DNA of 64,000 bases from GWB2-37-7 sp942492835 (lineage in GTDB: Bacteria; Bacillota; Clostridia; Lutisporales; Lutisporaceae), in NCBI GenBank assembly GCA_942492835.1, contig OW818645.1:1674001-1738000 (forward strand). Reading direction: 5' to 3'. Below are positions 51,882-61,208 of this stretch, piece after piece. How positions within the stretch are numbered: the first letter of the stretch is position 1; every line of letters begins with the position of its first letter. A program made the translations under genes and the position numbers. The notes beneath the pieces were generated by a model. That model was not told the origin of the DNA. It ran no database searches and worked only from the letters and a program-made list of their open reading frames with translations.

Positions 51882-52456
51882 ATACCTTTTACCTCCTGAA
51901 TTGCTCTTTGTATTGCTTTCATATTGCCTTCTATTACTTCTGGTTTTGTTGCAAATTTATGAGCAAAGGATTCTTTTGCATCATTCATAAATTCTTCTTC
52001 ACTCATTATGTTACTTACTTTTATTACTGCTCCTAGCATAGGTGTGTTAGGAAAATATTTTCCTAGTGTCTCCTCTGAAATCTTTCTTGCATCAACAGTG
52101 CAAACTTTTCCTTTATAGCCCTTTAAGTTTTTCTTTATATCGTTTGGGGATTTATCGGTGTTTATTATTATAGCGCCTGCTTCTTTAAGTCCTGCAGTTA
52201 CGTCTATAGATGTAAGAAGAGTTTCATCAACTACTACTACATAATCCGGCTCATATATATTAGAGTGAATACGGATTTTATCATCACTTATTCTGTTGTA
52301 AGCAGTAATCGGCGCGCCCATTCTTTCTGGTCCATACTCAGGAAAGCCTTGTATATACTTACCTGTATTAAATGCTGCATCTGCTAACAGCAATGCCGCT
52401 GTTTTTGCGCCCTGTCCTCCACGCCCATGCCAACGGATTTCGACCATTTTACCCAT
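51878..52456 (-). CDS. porG: Pyruvate synthase gamma subunit
   Basis: A 192-residue subunit: VEIRWHGRGGQGAKTAALLL at the N-terminus, FPEYGPERMGAPITAYNRIS, VVVDETLLTSIDVTAGL and MLGAVIKVSNIM. The gamma domain closes the TPP enzyme. It is the first gene of porGDAB; ATG at 52456 follows GGAGGGAGG. No clear promoter was identified in the AT-rich leader upstream. Confidence 0.94.
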   Translation of the reverse strand: MGKMVEIRWHGRGGQGAKTAALLLADAAFNTGKYIQGFPEYGPERMGAPITAYNRISDDKIRIHSNIYEPDYVVVVDETLLTSIDVTAGLKEAGAIIINTDKSPNDIKKNLKGYKGKVCTVDARKISEETLGKYFPNTPMLGAVIKVSNIMSEEEFMNDAKESFAHKFATKPEVIEGNMKAIQRAIQEVKGI

Positions 52457-52815
52457 TTGTTTTCCTCCCTCCGTTTTTCAAGATTATTTTTTATTTGCCC
52501 TTTTGGTATATATTGTGTGTAAAATTTTTGTCTTGTTTATTTTGTACAAAAATATTCATTTTTATTAAAAAAATATGTAATATATTGAAATTTTGCGAAC
52601 AAAGAAAAAAGCCCTTGATATTTTCTATTTATCAAAGGCTTTAATCTAGTAAATGGCATTAATTTAAATGATATCAATAAACCTGTTAATAATACTGTAT
52701 TATTTAATGAGCTACTTACTTTTGCATTTGTTAATAAGCAAAATTTCCTTTTCACTTTTTATCTTTGTTTATATATTTACATAGTTTGCAAAGAAGTACA
52801 TATATAATCATGAGA
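52457..52815. other. Intergenic region between porG and the helicase gene
   Basis: AT-rich spacer with the helicase terminator at 52605-52642. A 72-codon frame here (52537-52755) overlaps that terminator and has no ribosome-binding site; not called. No copy of the tRNA-like fragment seen on the other side of the module is present. Confidence 0.6.
52605..52642 (-). terminator. Terminator after the helicase gene
   Basis: AAAGCCTTTGAT / ATCAAGGGCTTTTTT stem (one wobble) with an 11-base loop and a T-run on the minus strand. Confidence 0.85.
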
Positions 52816-55800
52816 TTAATTGAAAATCTCTTTTATAAAGTCAATTACATACTTGCGTTTTAATATATCATGATATTTTTGATTATAATACCCTCGCAAG
52901 CAAGTATAGCATGATGCATCTTTCTCTTCTCCACCACAATCACATTGTTCCATAAGCCTTAGAGTTTCACGTAAAACTCCCTCAAGTATCCTTTCATTAT
53001 TAAGTCGCCTTACATGACCTGCACCACCAGGTGTTTTATCATATAATACTATTTCAAAATTCGAACGATAAGTAACTGGATTGGAGAAATACTGTAGACA
53101 ACCATAAATATCATTTTGTTCAATATTTAAATAGTTGCACATTCCTCTTAATACTCCATGAAGTACTGATAAAGCAACATCAAAATCCATAAGATCTGGA
53201 TTTAGGAATCTAAGCTGAACAACATCCGTTTCAAATCTATATCCTAAAGCAAACTTTTTTAGTTTATTTGTTCCGTCATTCTTACACCCATATCCGGAAG
53301 GTGTATTATGTTTCTTCCGCTTAGTCTTTTTAAATTCCTTATCATCCAAAACTGTGTATCCACATTGTTCGCAAACAAAAAATTTTGATTTATTAAGTAC
53401 AGCCATCTCATCAGCTTGACTCATGCCAAGTTCAAAACTCGAATTTCCTATTTGATATTTATGTATTTCTATATCATTTTTATAGCCCACATATGCAATT
53501 TCACTTCTATATGTTCTCTCAGGTTTTTTTAGCCCTGGTTTTCTTATTCTATCACCATCAGCTTCAAATCCAAATTGTGGTATTAGGAATACCTCTCTTG
53601 AAGCTACATTTAATAACTTACTACATTGTTTACAACTATTTAAATTAGAGAACTCATCATCTTCGGTATGTGGGTCAATATTAAGTGTTTTACAATCACA
53701 TAAAATATAATCGTATTGCTTCCAACTCATTCTAGGAATTTTTTTAATGTATCTGCTTGTGATTAGATTCCCATTTGCAACAATTTGAGAATCTGGTGCA
53801 TATTCTGATATTGCCATCGATAAGTCTCTCTGTAACTGTAGCCCTAATTTAGTCTTATTACTCCTGTCTATTATAGTCATTTCTACCGTATCAACAGGGA
53901 AACCGTATTTTGGCAGAACATTTTTTCTAGATAAAAATGATAGTATCTCTTCCTTTCTATAAACTTTAACACGCTCTCGCAAATTATCAGTCTTGTCTCC
54001 TGTAGTCATGGCACGTTCAATTGACTCTTGAAGTATATTAACCTCATAATCATATTCTAAGACTGCTTTTGTAAAAACACCTTCCTTTCCATCTTCACGA
54101 GATATTAATCTATTTATCCATCCAAAACTTTCTATCTCAAACTTATTTGCTAAAACATTTGGCAAAAATCTCTTTAGATAACTTTTTAAATCAGTCGGAA
54201 AGGAATTTAAATAATTGCTAAAAATTTCATATCCACTTTGTTTATCGTCTTCACTTTCAGTCATATCTGAAGCTTTGGAAAAATATTCTGGATACTTCCT
54301 CCAAAAGAAAGCTAAGGCAGATGCATATAAATGTCTAACCGCAATTTTATCATTTTCCACATTGAACTTCGGGGGTTCAATTCTACCTTTGATCATTTTC
54401 TCTGGACTTTTAAAGAAAGTGAAGTCATGAGAACTCTTGTTGCAAAATGTAACTGCATAAGCAGTTGAGTGCTTGCTTCTTCCAGCACGCCCCGCTCTTT
54501 GAGCATAGTTTGAAGGAGAAGGTGGCACATTCCTCATGAACACAGTTTCAAGAGAACCAACATCAACACCCATTTCAAACGTTGTAGAACAACTCAATAC
54601 ATCTATTTCCTTTTGTTTAAACTTTTTTTGATATTCATATGCCATTTCTTTATTTAGCTGTGCAGTGTGTTCAACAACTCTAAGTTCTCTTATATCAAGT
54701 TCTTGATACATCCTATAATAATGATTATTTGCAAAAGCATCCTCAAGATTAATTGGCTCTAATTCACCATCACATTTATATGAAGGGCATACCCCAAATG
54801 CATTATGTATTGTTATTTTCTTGCATTTGGGACAAATATACCACTGACTTTCTTTTGATACTTTTATTCTCTCAGAATCAATTCTATACTTGCCTTCTGT
54901 CGCTTTCAAAAACCCTAAGCTACAAAAAATCCTCCATATACCCTTTTCTAGTAGTTCTCTTACTCTCTCATCTGATATATCGTTTCCAGCTTTTCTTAAT
55001 ACCTTTATAAAATACTCAAGGCGTTTATTTAACATACTTGCATTCGTTGGAATAAATGAGTGCTTATATGCCTTAGAATCAGCATCTGATAATGTATAAG
55101 AAAATTCTACCCCATTATGTGTAAAATATTCCTTATCAGCTGTGTTTAAGTTTGCATTATAAAATATTGCTGCATCACTCATCATTCCCATAGCAAGTAC
55201 ATTACAAATTGTCACTACATCACTTGATTTTAAGTTTAGTTTTTCATTTGCTGGAATATTCTCACCATCTAGTGATATACCTATTAATCCTATCCTAGAT
55301 AGTGATGTATTACCATTATTGTCTACTATTTCATGTAATGCAGCTTTCCAAGCTTCTTTACGAGTAACATCACTATTTTTAGTAGAAATATTATGTTTTT
55401 CAAATTGATATATCAAATCTTCTATAAAATCATTAAACATCTTTCCTCTCGTTGAATAGACTTTGTCTTTCAATGTTTCAACAATTATTCTCTTATACAA
55501 GATATTGCGATATGTTTGATCAAAATAACTTGAATAAAAAGCTGCAGCTTGTCTACTATCTGAAAATGCAATAAACTGTTTTGCTATATTTGTCTTTGAT
55601 GCAACCTCACTTTTACTGTTATTACCAAACCCTGTATCATCATCTTCTTGCACTATTTCTTTTTTAATAGAATATGATGGCAATTCTTCAAATAATGCTG
55701 TTCCAATGACACTCGTAGCAGCTTCTTGTCCAGTAAAAAACATTCTCAAAATTCCAAAGCTGTTTGTATTTTCACATGAAGGACATTTTGTAAGTGTATG

Positions 55801-57513
55801 TGAAGGATTCTTTATATCAACTTTAAACACTGTTACGAAAAATTTCTTATCATGCTCACATCGATGCTCATTAGATACTCCTGGTCTACATAAGAAGCCA
55901 CATCTAGAGCAGAGTTCATATTCTTCCGTTTCTATATTTTCTTCTACTAATAAGTGGTCTTCATCAGTATCTGAAATACTGTTTTCCAACAAAAACACTG
56001 ATCTAAAATTATCTTCACCTGCAAAACTAGATTGTTCAAGATGATTATCCTCTGATAGCTGTCCTATAATATATATAGTATGACAGTAAGTACAAGTTGC
56101 AATTTCAAACACCTTATATTCTTCAGTTCCTTCAAAATGTACTCGCTTTCTTGTTAAAAACAACTTGTTACTTGGGTTAAGCGTTATAAAAACACTTTCT
56201 GTGGCTCTTATAAACATATGATAACGTGCATCAAACAATCTATCTCCATTACGCTCACTCTTTGATGCAACCATTACAAAGTTCTCAACTTCTTCATGTG
56301 TCCAATTCATAAAATTGGCTAATGCAGAAACTGTCTTTGTTGTTTCAAGGTATCTTCTAACTTCCCAATATATTCTATCATGCAGTATTACATCATAAAG
56401 AACCTCTTCTACTTTCCCTTCATATCTATCATTAGTTAACCTGTTAATTTCATTGACAATCTGACTTTCAGGTGCTTGCTTATTTAATAAGCCTGCAATT
56501 TCATTGTAAAAATGAACTGAAAGTTTATTTATTTCACGTGTAGCTTCTAATTTAATTCTTTTTGCTCTAATTACATCATTGGCTTCAAAATTACTATCGC
56601 ATAGATTTTGTGCAAACTGTACAACTTCTTTATTATCGTTTTCTCCCCCAAGGGTAGCACTAGTTAGAATATATCTTATATCGTCTTGTAATAGCTTTGC
56701 TTTTAATCTTCTTAAAAGCATAGATACTTCGATACCAGTTGAACCTTTATAAACATGTGCTTCATCAAGAACAATAAACTTCCAGTTTTCTGCGTATTCG
56801 CCACCAAAAAATACATTATCATCTGGTCTAACCATCAAGTATTCTAACATTGCATAGTTTGTTATTAGTATATGTGGTGGTGTCTTTTTCATTTGTTCTC
56901 TAGAAATCAGTTCGTTTTGTAATGGCAGCTCTCCATTGTTTAACTTTTTATATTCAACTAAAGCGTCGTTATATTTATGCTTTGTTTGTCCAGTATAGCT
57001 GCCATAAGTTATTTCTGGGTAATCGTCAAGCAGTTCTCTTAAACGCTCTATTTGGTCATTAGCTAGAGCATTCATAGGATAAATTATCAATGCCCTAACA
57101 CCCGCATTCAATTTTCCCACTTCTTGTTGACGTATTAAATAATCAAATATGGGAATTAAAAAGCTTTCAGTTTTACCTGAACCAGTTCCTGTTGAAACAA
57201 CTATATTTTTCCCATTTTGAACTCGTAGAATTGCTTCTTCTTGATGTTTGTATAGCGGTCTTGTTTGTGACATTTTTACTTTTCTGAAATCTTGTGCTAA
57301 ATTACCTAAGTCAATGAGTTCCTCTATGCTTTTACCCTTTACAAAAGCATCGGTAACATCTAGAAAAGGTCCTTTAGCAAGAGAATTTTCGTCACTAAGC
57401 TCTCTCTTAAACTGTTGCGAATATATACTGTCATTAATTTCAAATATTGTCCCTAGATATCTTTTGTATTTATCTACTATGTTTTTCGATGCATTTACTG
57501 GTGAAAATCCCAT
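52816..57513 (-). CDS. Large DEAH-box helicase with zinc clusters and DUF1998 C-terminus (DruE-like?)
   Basis: A 1565-residue superfamily 2 helicase. Visible in order: Q-like LYKHQEEAILRVQNG, Walker A STGTGSGKTESFLIPI (about 105-120), YPMNALANDQIERL (Ia), VLDEAHVYKGSTG (DEAH, II), LTSATLGG (III), FSDSRQAAAFYSS (IV), CSTTFEMGVDVGSLETV (V) and YAQRAGRAGR (VI). Between and after them are CxxC zinc pairs (CTYC, CSRC, CPSC, CPKC, CDCK...CKQC, CEQC). The end, GGAGHVRRL with CDCGGEEKDASCYTCLRGYY, is the DUF1998 cysteine cluster. Such proteins (DruE of Druantia, DISARM DrmA/B, MrfA) act on DNA in phage defence or repair. Its start is 12 bases after the upstream gene's stop, whose TAG overlaps the AGGGGG ribosome site, so both are made together. 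Druantia DruE is usually longer (about 1800-2100 residues), so the name is tentative. Confidence 0.9.
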   Translation of the reverse strand: MGFSPVNASKNIVDKYKRYLGTIFEINDSIYSQQFKRELSDENSLAKGPFLDVTDAFVKGKSIEELIDLGNLAQDFRKVKMSQTRPLYKHQEEAILRVQNGKNIVVSTGTGSGKTESFLIPIFDYLIRQQEVGKLNAGVRALIIYPMNALANDQIERLRELLDDYPEITYGSYTGQTKHKYNDALVEYKKLNNGELPLQNELISREQMKKTPPHILITNYAMLEYLMVRPDDNVFFGGEYAENWKFIVLDEAHVYKGSTGIEVSMLLRRLKAKLLQDDIRYILTSATLGGENDNKEVVQFAQNLCDSNFEANDVIRAKRIKLEATREINKLSVHFYNEIAGLLNKQAPESQIVNEINRLTNDRYEGKVEEVLYDVILHDRIYWEVRRYLETTKTVSALANFMNWTHEEVENFVMVASKSERNGDRLFDARYHMFIRATESVFITLNPSNKLFLTRKRVHFEGTEEYKVFEIATCTYCHTIYIIGQLSEDNHLEQSSFAGEDNFRSVFLLENSISDTDEDHLLVEENIETEEYELCSRCGFLCRPGVSNEHRCEHDKKFFVTVFKVDIKNPSHTLTKCPSCENTNSFGILRMFFTGQEAATSVIGTALFEELPSYSIKKEIVQEDDDTGFGNNSKSEVASKTNIAKQFIAFSDSRQAAAFYSSYFDQTYRNILYKRIIVETLKDKVYSTRGKMFNDFIEDLIYQFEKHNISTKNSDVTRKEAWKAALHEIVDNNGNTSLSRIGLIGISLDGENIPANEKLNLKSSDVVTICNVLAMGMMSDAAIFYNANLNTADKEYFTHNGVEFSYTLSDADSKAYKHSFIPTNASMLNKRLEYFIKVLRKAGNDISDERVRELLEKGIWRIFCSLGFLKATEGKYRIDSERIKVSKESQWYICPKCKKITIHNAFGVCPSYKCDGELEPINLEDAFANNHYYRMYQELDIRELRVVEHTAQLNKEMAYEYQKKFKQKEIDVLSCSTTFEMGVDVGSLETVFMRNVPPSPSNYAQRAGRAGRSKHSTAYAVTFCNKSSHDFTFFKSPEKMIKGRIEPPKFNVENDKIAVRHLYASALAFFWRKYPEYFSKASDMTESEDDKQSGYEIFSNYLNSFPTDLKSYLKRFLPNVLANKFEIESFGWINRLISREDGKEGVFTKAVLEYDYEVNILQESIERAMTTGDKTDNLRERVKVYRKEEILSFLSRKNVLPKYGFPVDTVEMTIIDRSNKTKLGLQLQRDLSMAISEYAPDSQIVANGNLITSRYIKKIPRMSWKQYDYILCDCKTLNIDPHTEDDEFSNLNSCKQCSKLLNVASREVFLIPQFGFEADGDRIRKPGLKKPERTYRSEIAYVGYKNDIEIHKYQIGNSSFELGMSQADEMAVLNKSKFFVCEQCGYTVLDDKEFKKTKRKKHNTPSGYGCKNDGTNKLKKFALGYRFETDVVQLRFLNPDLMDFDVALSVLHGVLRGMCNYLNIEQNDIYGCLQYFSNPVTYRSNFEIVLYDKTPGGAGHVRRLNNERILEGVLRETLRLMEQCDCGGEEKDASCYTCLRGYYNQKYHDILKRKYVIDFIKEIFN

Positions 57514-57525
57514 TTTTATTTCCCC

Positions 57526-60500
57526 CTACTTAATTGATACTCCAATTGTGCGTAGCTTGTCCATTATTTCTTTGCACATAGTCTTATTTAAGCCTTGGAT
57601 TGTCGAAAGTTTTTTTGTTCCTCCTTCTACTATATCTTTTACGGTTAAAATTTTTGCTTTTTTTAGATAGTTATACTCAATCATAGAAAGTCCGATTTCA
57701 GAAAGATGTGTATCTAATATATCTGTTTTTTCTTGTGCATATTTTGTTGCTGCAATCTCATCCCTATAGTTATGAATCTGTTGTTTTTCTTCTTGAATAT
57801 GCAATGAATTATTTCTATTTGTCAATTCCATTTGTTCAATCTTTATAGTGTTATTGTCTTTATATTTCATAACTATTTGATTGTATGTAGATTGTGCAGC
57901 AATAGCCACAGGAGTGTGCATAATTACTGGCATTTCATTTGTAAACGCTACAATAAATACATAATCTTCAGGATAAAGACTATCATAACGCCTATACCTC
58001 ACAGCCCTTGTTAGTCCCCTCTCCTCATCTTTAACAATAATCTTTCTATAGGCATCAAATAAAAACTCAACATTATCATATCCATCAAAATATGTTAAAG
58101 AAATATACTGTAATTTACTCAAATCTAGAATGTGAACATTAACATCATAATAAATAGGACTCTTTCCATATGTAGTTTTCATAGCTAATATGCCTTTATA
58201 GTTGTGTCTGTTATTTTTATCTATTAATTTTAAATTGTAGATAATGTATTGGCAACTCACCTGCATTTGAAAGTTACTATTCTCACATTTCTTAATATAT
58301 TTTATAGCTATATTCTTTCCCTGTAAGTTGTATGGATTTATTAGATTATGTTGAAATTCCGCTATAAATACATAACTTGTAACACCAAAGCCTGTATCGT
58401 CTTCTTCGTCTTCAAAAACACAAATTTCATACAATCCACTGCTTAGTGTACATTTAATAACAAACTCGCCTTCATTAACTGGCAATTTTTCCGCTAATAT
58501 TTGTTTATTCTCTATCAACATTATGTCTACATAGTATTTTGCTTTTCCTATAATATCTAATTCACCAATTAGTTTTCCTGCTTCATAGTCTCCTTTAAGT
58601 ATATGTGATACTACAATGCTACGAGTAATAACTCTTATGAATTCCACTCTATTTTTAGATAACTCTATAAATATATTTCTCGCAACCTTTTCCCTCCCAA
58701 GCCACGACTTAAAGCGTGTTATGTCACATTCAAAAACACCTTTTGTCTTTGACTTAGTATAAGTAACTGATTGTTCTTCAGAAGCATTATCATAATTTAT
58801 TTGTTCATCCATACTTAATTTGATTTTGTCTTCTGGGTATTTAATATAAATATAAGATGGGATATCACCATGCCAAATATCAGTAGGCTTTTCTACATTC
58901 CACATACCTGAACCCATTTTCCATTTCAAAACTGGAATTTCAAAAAACAGATTAATAATTTCTATCTTTGTAGTATATATAAATTCTAAATGATAAATTT
59001 CTGACTGTATCACAAAATTATAAGAATTATCATCAATGTTCCTTTCGCCTATACCCCCTTGTGGCTTTACCATTAATTCATTATTAAATCTAATTGTACC
59101 CTTTGACTTAAATATATAAGGGGCATCTTCAAACTCATAGTTAATACCTTTGATAAGAGCGAACTGCCAAAAACGGTTAGTACCATCATTCGGAACATCT
59201 ACGGAAACTGTATATATACTGTCTTCTTTGCAATCATAGTCGCTTAGATTTAGAATGTATCCAGTTTCTCCGCTTTTATCGCCAAGTTCAATCACAGTTG
59301 TTTCTTTATCAAATAGTTTATGTCTAATACCATTGATTTCTATTGCTGTTCCATTTGCCCTCCTTGCTGCTATCTTAAGTAGAATTGTAGGAGCATCACT
59401 GTAAACTGGAATATTTGCATTGTTATATACTGCATGTGATGAACTTAAAGCTCTTCTACAAAGTAATCCTTCTTCAAGTCTTTTACCAATTGAAATAGGT
59501 TTGCCATCAGGTAATCTTATTATATCCCCATATTCAAACTCGAAATACGACCTTACCAAATTACCAATAGATTCATTTTCAATAAGTGCATCAGAACGTG
59601 GAATTTCGTATGCTTTTGTAAAAGCATACGCCTCGCCTTTGGGCATGCTATTGTCTGAATTTAGATAATCACCATCTTTATCAAAAAATCTAATAGAATC
59701 AACTTTGATTTTAAACATCCTAATGCGATTATTATTGCAAGTAAGTTCAACTACAAATTCACTAAATATATTTTCCGCTTCAATGTCTAGCTCATCTATT
59801 TCCGTCTTATATCCAGTGACAGCTTGATATAAGGCAGTATTGACAGTCCAATGCCTTTCATTGCTGTGAATAATCCATCTTATATCTTTATCAAATTCAA
59901 ACTTAATTAGTTGGGTTGGTAGTACTAATTTGAACGATGTATTTTTAAAATTACATTTTATATAAGGAGATGAATAACTTTTTTTACCTACAGCGTTAGA
60001 AAAACTATTATGATATTTATTATATTGCAATCTAAACTCACTTGAATTTTCTTGCCAATTATTAAATAGAATAGATAATCTGCTGACAGGGTTTACTGGA
60101 ATTACTTGTTCCCAAAAGCATTTATCAATAAGCTTGAGCAATCGTCTAATTCTTATCTTTCCTCCACGAATATTTACACCTATTGCATTTGCAGTCTGTT
60201 TTACTAGCAAATATGTTCTTCCAGTATTATCATTTCTTTGAGTAACTTCAATAAGATTGTTCATCATTTCAGAATTATTACGAGTCAAATCTCGTTCTAA
60301 ATCTATATTGTAATACTTAAATAAGAATTCGAACATTTCATTTGCATAATGGTCAGATACAAATCCGTGCATTAAGATATTATTGACACGTTCATTCTTA
60401 ACAAGTAAAACCTTATTATTTGAAGAAAGAGTTGTAACAAAACTCTCACCAATACGTCCTTGAGATATTGCATTTATACTTTTAATCTTCAATACCTCTG

Positions 60501-60798
60501 CAACATGTCCCCAAAGATTTCCGTCATAGTATCTAATTCCGATTTGAACGAGAGCTGTAGCAAATACTGAGTCGTTAGTTATTTGTATGTTTGAGCTTAT
60601 AAGTGCTCTACATTTTACCTTAAAATAGTCAATCAAAATTTCGTACTCAAAATCATTTATTATAATATCTCCAATAAATTTTTTCTTTTGAAACTCTTTT
60701 AATATACGATTCTTTAACCTTTCAAACGGAGTTATCGTTTTCTTTGGTGGTTTTTTTAAAGCCAAAACTACTTCTGGCTTTAGCTCATCTTTTTCCAT
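57526..60798 (-). CDS. Large unknown protein, partner of the DUF1998 helicase (DruH-like?)
   Basis: A 1090-residue protein of unknown function, with no signal peptide, membrane helix or recognisable enzyme motif. The N-terminal ~250 residues are helical (TPFERLKNRILKEFQKKKFI, ALVQIGIRYYDGNLWGHVAE, NILMHGFVSDHYANEMFEFL). The middle ~250-1000 is long and beta-rich with many charged strands. Near the end there is a coiled helix of about 30 residues, then a helix-hairpin-helix tail (EIGLSMIEYNYLKKAKILTV, TIQGLNKTMCKEIMDKLRTI) that looks like the RNA polymerase alpha C-terminal domain. ATG at 60798 follows GAGGGGG by seven bases. It is the first gene of a two-gene unit with the helicase. By position and size it is the candidate DruH of a Druantia type III-like pair; I cannot confirm homology. 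Confidence 0.8.
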   Translation of the reverse strand: MEKDELKPEVVLALKKPPKKTITPFERLKNRILKEFQKKKFIGDIIINDFEYEILIDYFKVKCRALISSNIQITNDSVFATALVQIGIRYYDGNLWGHVAEVLKIKSINAISQGRIGESFVTTLSSNNKVLLVKNERVNNILMHGFVSDHYANEMFEFLFKYYNIDLERDLTRNNSEMMNNLIEVTQRNDNTGRTYLLVKQTANAIGVNIRGGKIRIRRLLKLIDKCFWEQVIPVNPVSRLSILFNNWQENSSEFRLQYNKYHNSFSNAVGKKSYSSPYIKCNFKNTSFKLVLPTQLIKFEFDKDIRWIIHSNERHWTVNTALYQAVTGYKTEIDELDIEAENIFSEFVVELTCNNNRIRMFKIKVDSIRFFDKDGDYLNSDNSMPKGEAYAFTKAYEIPRSDALIENESIGNLVRSYFEFEYGDIIRLPDGKPISIGKRLEEGLLCRRALSSSHAVYNNANIPVYSDAPTILLKIAARRANGTAIEINGIRHKLFDKETTVIELGDKSGETGYILNLSDYDCKEDSIYTVSVDVPNDGTNRFWQFALIKGINYEFEDAPYIFKSKGTIRFNNELMVKPQGGIGERNIDDNSYNFVIQSEIYHLEFIYTTKIEIINLFFEIPVLKWKMGSGMWNVEKPTDIWHGDIPSYIYIKYPEDKIKLSMDEQINYDNASEEQSVTYTKSKTKGVFECDITRFKSWLGREKVARNIFIELSKNRVEFIRVITRSIVVSHILKGDYEAGKLIGELDIIGKAKYYVDIMLIENKQILAEKLPVNEGEFVIKCTLSSGLYEICVFEDEEDDTGFGVTSYVFIAEFQHNLINPYNLQGKNIAIKYIKKCENSNFQMQVSCQYIIYNLKLIDKNNRHNYKGILAMKTTYGKSPIYYDVNVHILDLSKLQYISLTYFDGYDNVEFLFDAYRKIIVKDEERGLTRAVRYRRYDSLYPEDYVFIVAFTNEMPVIMHTPVAIAAQSTYNQIVMKYKDNNTIKIEQMELTNRNNSLHIQEEKQQIHNYRDEIAATKYAQEKTDILDTHLSEIGLSMIEYNYLKKAKILTVKDIVEGGTKKLSTIQGLNKTMCKEIMDKLRTIGVSIK

Positions 60799-60987
60799 TA
60801 ATTATACCCCCTCAGAAAATATAAAGTACTGATGCTATATGTATAATATTTGTTATTAAAGTAATAATGTTATAAATTTAGGATTTATTTGTCATAGCTG
60901 TAATTCTACAATATATGATAAATTCCTCCCTACGTCTAAATATAAATATGACTACAATAATATTTAACTATAAATCCTTGACAATAT

Positions 60988-61022
60988 AAAAACAGACTAA
61001 GAATCAAAATCCCTAGTCTGTT
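60988..61022 (-). terminator. Hairpin upstream of the helicase module
   Basis: AACAGACTA / TAGTCTGTT stem, 14-base loop, then T5 on the minus strand. It lies directly after the tRNA-like fragment, in the order expected for a tRNA gene and its terminator. Confidence 0.7.
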
Positions 61023-61034
61023 GATATATGTATT

Positions 61035-61062
61035 TGGTGAACCTGAAGGGACTCAAACCGCT
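61035..61062 (-). other. tRNA 3'-end-like fragment (possible integration scar)
   Basis: On the minus strand AGCGGTTTGAGTCCCTTCAG followed by GTTCACCA looks like a degenerate tRNA T-arm and acceptor end with CCA. No 5' half (D-arm, anticodon arm) precedes it, so it is not a working tRNA. Integrating elements often leave such 3' tRNA fragments as attachment-site copies. Confidence 0.45.
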
Positions 61063-61095
61063 ACTCCTTGAAAGATACCTCCATGTGCTAATAAT

Positions 61096-61147
61096 CGTAA
61101 ACATTACATCATTATCTACATATAGATGCAACGGATGCAAGTTTACG
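61096..61147. repeat. Inverted repeat beside the tRNA-like fragment
   Basis: CGTAAACATTACATC (61096-61110) and GATGCAAGTTTACG (61134-61147) are imperfect inverted copies, about 12 of 14 positions pairing, around a 23-base centre. Could be a recombinase- or regulator-binding site. Confidence 0.45.
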
Positions 61148-61162
61148 CAAATTTCCTCAACA

Positions 61163-61200
61163 TAAAAAAATCCATACCCTCACGAGTACGGATTTTTTTA
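61163..61200 (-). terminator. Terminator after nifJ
   Basis: Minus strand AAAAAAATCCGTAC / GTATGGATTTTTTT stem with a 10-base loop and T-run, 8 bases after the nifJ stop. Confidence 0.93.
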
Positions 61201-61208
61201 TTTTTATA

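Noticed and set aside
52537..52755. 72-codon minus-strand frame between porG and helicase
   Set aside because: Overlaps the helicase terminator and lacks a ribosome-binding site.
61035..61062. A functional tRNA gene
   Set aside because: Only a degenerate T-arm and acceptor end are present; no anticodon or D-arm precedes them.
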